Shown: piece by piece, positions 62,743-64,000 of the stretch
How the letters are laid out: every line of letters begins with the position of its first letter
Numbering within the stretch: position 1 is the stretch's first letter
NCBI RefSeq assembly: GCF_018918025.1
Contig: NZ_JAHLPT010000002.1
Span: 1 to 64,000 of the forward strand
Reading direction: 5' to 3'
Length of the DNA: 64,000 nt
DNA from: Oscillibacter sp. MSJ-31
GTDB lineage: Bacteria > Bacillota > Clostridia > Oscillospirales > Oscillospiraceae
Notes under the pieces: model-generated
Seen by the model: only the letters and a program-made list of their open reading frames with translations
What the model was told of the DNA's origin: nothing
The model's database searches: none
Program-made: the position numbers and the translations under genes

Positions 62743-62764
62743 TTGTTCCAAAGGGATTCTTTCG

Positions 62765-63766
62765 TCACTCACCCAGTTCCGCCGCGTACAATTTCTCAAA
62801 TTCTCCGGGGCAGCGGACATCGTAACGAGTTTGCAGCGCCTCAAAGGTGCATCGGCTCAAGGTATATAATTTTTGAAGCTGGTCATCGAACGGCTGCTTT
62901 CCCGAAGTTTCAAAGCCAATGAGCGCAGGAATGTTCCACGCCTTTCTCTGCATCAGATAGCCAAACGGGATGCTTGCCAGTTTGTCGATTGCGACATACG
63001 GGCGGTCAAAAGTTTTCCCGCAGCGAAGGTACTCGGCATTCAGAAAACCGGTCGCAAAATCCTCGTTGGTAAACAGAAACGGCGTATCCACACAAGGAAG
63101 CGTGTCCAGTTCTTCCAATGCTTCTTCCATTGAAACACCGCTCGCCAACATCTCGTCTGTGATGCCGGTGATTTCGGCGACACCCTCTGGCAGCGGTTCG
63201 GCTTGTCGAATATAGATCGTCGGTCGTTCCCAGTTAATTTCGTAATTTGCCATGCGGGCAACGCGAATGGCAATGATGCGGTCTTTCCATCTCTCCAGCC
63301 CTGTCGTTTCAATGTCAATTAGATACCACGCATCGTTCAGCATATTGCTGCGCATAGCTTCCCGGTTCTGCCAGCAGGGAAATGCCGATTCCCGCAGCAG
63401 CTTTACCGCCAGGTTTCGATTTCGATCAAAGCGCTCGTGCAGATCAACCGCAAGGATCGGATACTCCGGCATGAAGACCTCGCGGCGTTGTTCCCTGGTC
63501 ATGGTATCCGAAAACAAAATGATCGGCACAGGCGCATCGTTCCACCGCTGGTAGTCCTGCCCGCGCAGAAAATCATCCAGCAAATCTACGGAAAGCCGCT
63601 TCGGATTCAGAATGATACAGCGCGCCTGATCGATCACACGCTCGACGGCAGTATGATCCAGTGCTTCCGGTGAAACCGGAATGATCTGGAATGTAATCGG
63701 CAGGAGAACACCCAGCGTTTGCAGTTCTGTCCGCGTCAAACCGACGCAAAAAATATCATTCGTCAT
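62765..63766 (-). CDS. DnaQ-like exonuclease-domain protein
   Basis: The 333-residue protein has an N-terminal alpha/beta domain (residues 1-140; ARCIILNPKRLSV, PVPIILFSDTM), receiver-like but lacking a clear phosphorylation site, and a C-terminal DnaQ/RNase T-type exonuclease domain: ExoI is LIDIETTGLERW, then EITGITDEML and an ExoII-like FTNEDFATGFL. A clear ExoIII His-x4-Asp is not visible. The start overlaps the upstream gene stop (ATGA), so the two are coupled. The function is unknown; nuclease activity is possible. Confidence 0.75.
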   Translation of the reverse strand: MTNDIFCVGLTRTELQTLGVLLPITFQIIPVSPEALDHTAVERVIDQARCIILNPKRLSVDLLDDFLRGQDYQRWNDAPVPIILFSDTMTREQRREVFMPEYPILAVDLHERFDRNRNLAVKLLRESAFPCWQNREAMRSNMLNDAWYLIDIETTGLERWKDRIIAIRVARMANYEINWERPTIYIRQAEPLPEGVAEITGITDEMLASGVSMEEALEELDTLPCVDTPFLFTNEDFATGFLNAEYLRCGKTFDRPYVAIDKLASIPFGYLMQRKAWNIPALIGFETSGKQPFDDQLQKLYTLSRCTFEALQTRYDVRCPGEFEKLYAAELGE

Positions 63767-63999
63767 AACAGCAGTTCCTCCCCGTCTTGCAGTAAAATCA
63801 CCTTTCGATTCTGGCAGAGTGCCTGCATTTTCTGCGGCGCGTCGGTGTGCATGGGGACAACGATTTCCGGGTCTGACTTTTCAATCACATGGCGCAGATC
63901 ATCCGGCGAAGCGTGACCACTGGTGTGAAGCTCTGCCCACGTTCCGGTCAGCGACAGAAATTCCGGGATGGTGCTGCCCGGTTTTGTTCGGTAGCCGTC
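63763..63999 (-). CDS. MBL/beta-CASP-like metallo-hydrolase, C-terminal end (partial)
   Basis: The frame enters from the right edge and ends with TGA at 63765-63763. The 78 visible residues include ELHTSGHASPDDLRHVIEKS and IVVPMHTDAPQKM, the arrangement of the C-terminal HxSGHxS and P-x-H motifs of RNase J/CPSF-type MBL proteins. The N-terminal HxHxDH site is off the window. It is coupled to the DnaQ-like gene. Confidence 0.75.
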   Translation of the reverse strand, partial: DGYRTKPGSTIPEFLSLTGTWAELHTSGHASPDDLRHVIEKSDPEIVVPMHTDAPQKMQALCQNRKVILLQDGEELLL

Positions 64000-64000
64000 C

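Larger units (their letters stand above)
62454..62764. other. Noncoding oriT region of the element
   Basis: No gene is supportable. It contains hairpins (AGACCG/CGGTCT near 62490-62522), a GACGC-GCAA-GCGTC hairpin near 62594-62607, the strong stem at 62661-62690 and the oriT-like site at 62709-62742. Confidence 0.65.
58550..64000. mobile_element. Integrative mobilizable element (partial; runs off right edge)
   Basis: The block holds a large serine recombinase at its edge, a MobA/MobL relaxase, an oriT, DUF3847 and small unknown genes: a typical clostridial mobilizable element without its own conjugation machinery. It starts at the broken XRE gene. A short inverted repeat (CTGAGAA 58532-58538, TTCTCAG 58556-58562) flanks the junction. 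The other end and any cargo lie outside the window. Confidence 0.85.

Overview
The window is about 64 kb of a GC-rich chromosome from an anaerobic Firmicute. I infer a clostridial gut lineage such as Oscillospiraceae (Oscillibacter/Dysosmobacter-like), but no rRNA is present to prove it. The support is gene content: an oxygen-sensitive [FeFe]-hydrogenase, ribosomal protein L27 with the N-terminal extension removed by Prp, a ClpP/TepA-like protein, a CD1247-type acidic zinc-ribbon protein, NadD fused to YqeK, TtcA-free t6A genes of the TsaB/TsaE type, and strong GGAGG ribosome binding sites throughout. Shine-Dalgarno sites and sigma-A promoters (TTGACA, 17 nt, TATAAT) fix most starts and operon heads.

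Layout. (1) 1-2003 is the end of an integrated element: a partial IS110 transposase with a noncoding leader that may carry a bridge RNA, a 27-residue hydrophobic peptide, and a TnpV protein. It ends in a 23-nt tRNA 3' end with a terminator behind it, which looks like an attachment-site scar. (2) 2004-58549 is mostly conserved chromosome: cardiolipin synthase and pncB; a type II pantothenate kinase-like gene; rplU-prp-rpmA then obgE; a DUF421 protein with a CLC channel; serC-serA; an SSB-like protein; a two-subunit hydrogenase locus; LysR; efp; rpsU; a long minus-strand operon from smc and ftsY through rdgB, yhbY, nadD-yqeK, lcp and rsfS to leuS; a second minus-strand block with murein genes (ddl, murF), an ABC-F ATPase, prfA and a Sua5-CoaE fusion; rodA; then a plus-strand run tsaE-tsaB-upp-prsA-like-tcdA-DUF554. 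(3) 58550-64000 is the left end of an integrative mobilizable element inserted into an XRE-regulator gene. It carries a large serine recombinase, a MobA/MobL relaxase, an RSF1010-like oriT, a DUF3847 protein, and a DnaQ-like exonuclease translationally coupled to an MBL/beta-CASP-like protein that runs off the window.

How genes fit together. tRNA t6A/ct6A synthesis is well represented (Sua5, TsaE, TsaB, TcdA; TsaD is not here). Cell-wall synthesis and elongation appear as ddl, murF, rodA and an LCP ligase. NAD metabolism appears as pncB and nadD. Ribosome maturation appears as obgE, prp/rpmA, rsfS, yhbY and efp. The hydrogenase partner consists only of the C-terminal half of a NuoF/HydB protein, without the flavin/NADH-binding part, and is the most unusual metabolic feature. 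Both ends of the window are recently acquired DNA, so the mobile parts are incomplete.
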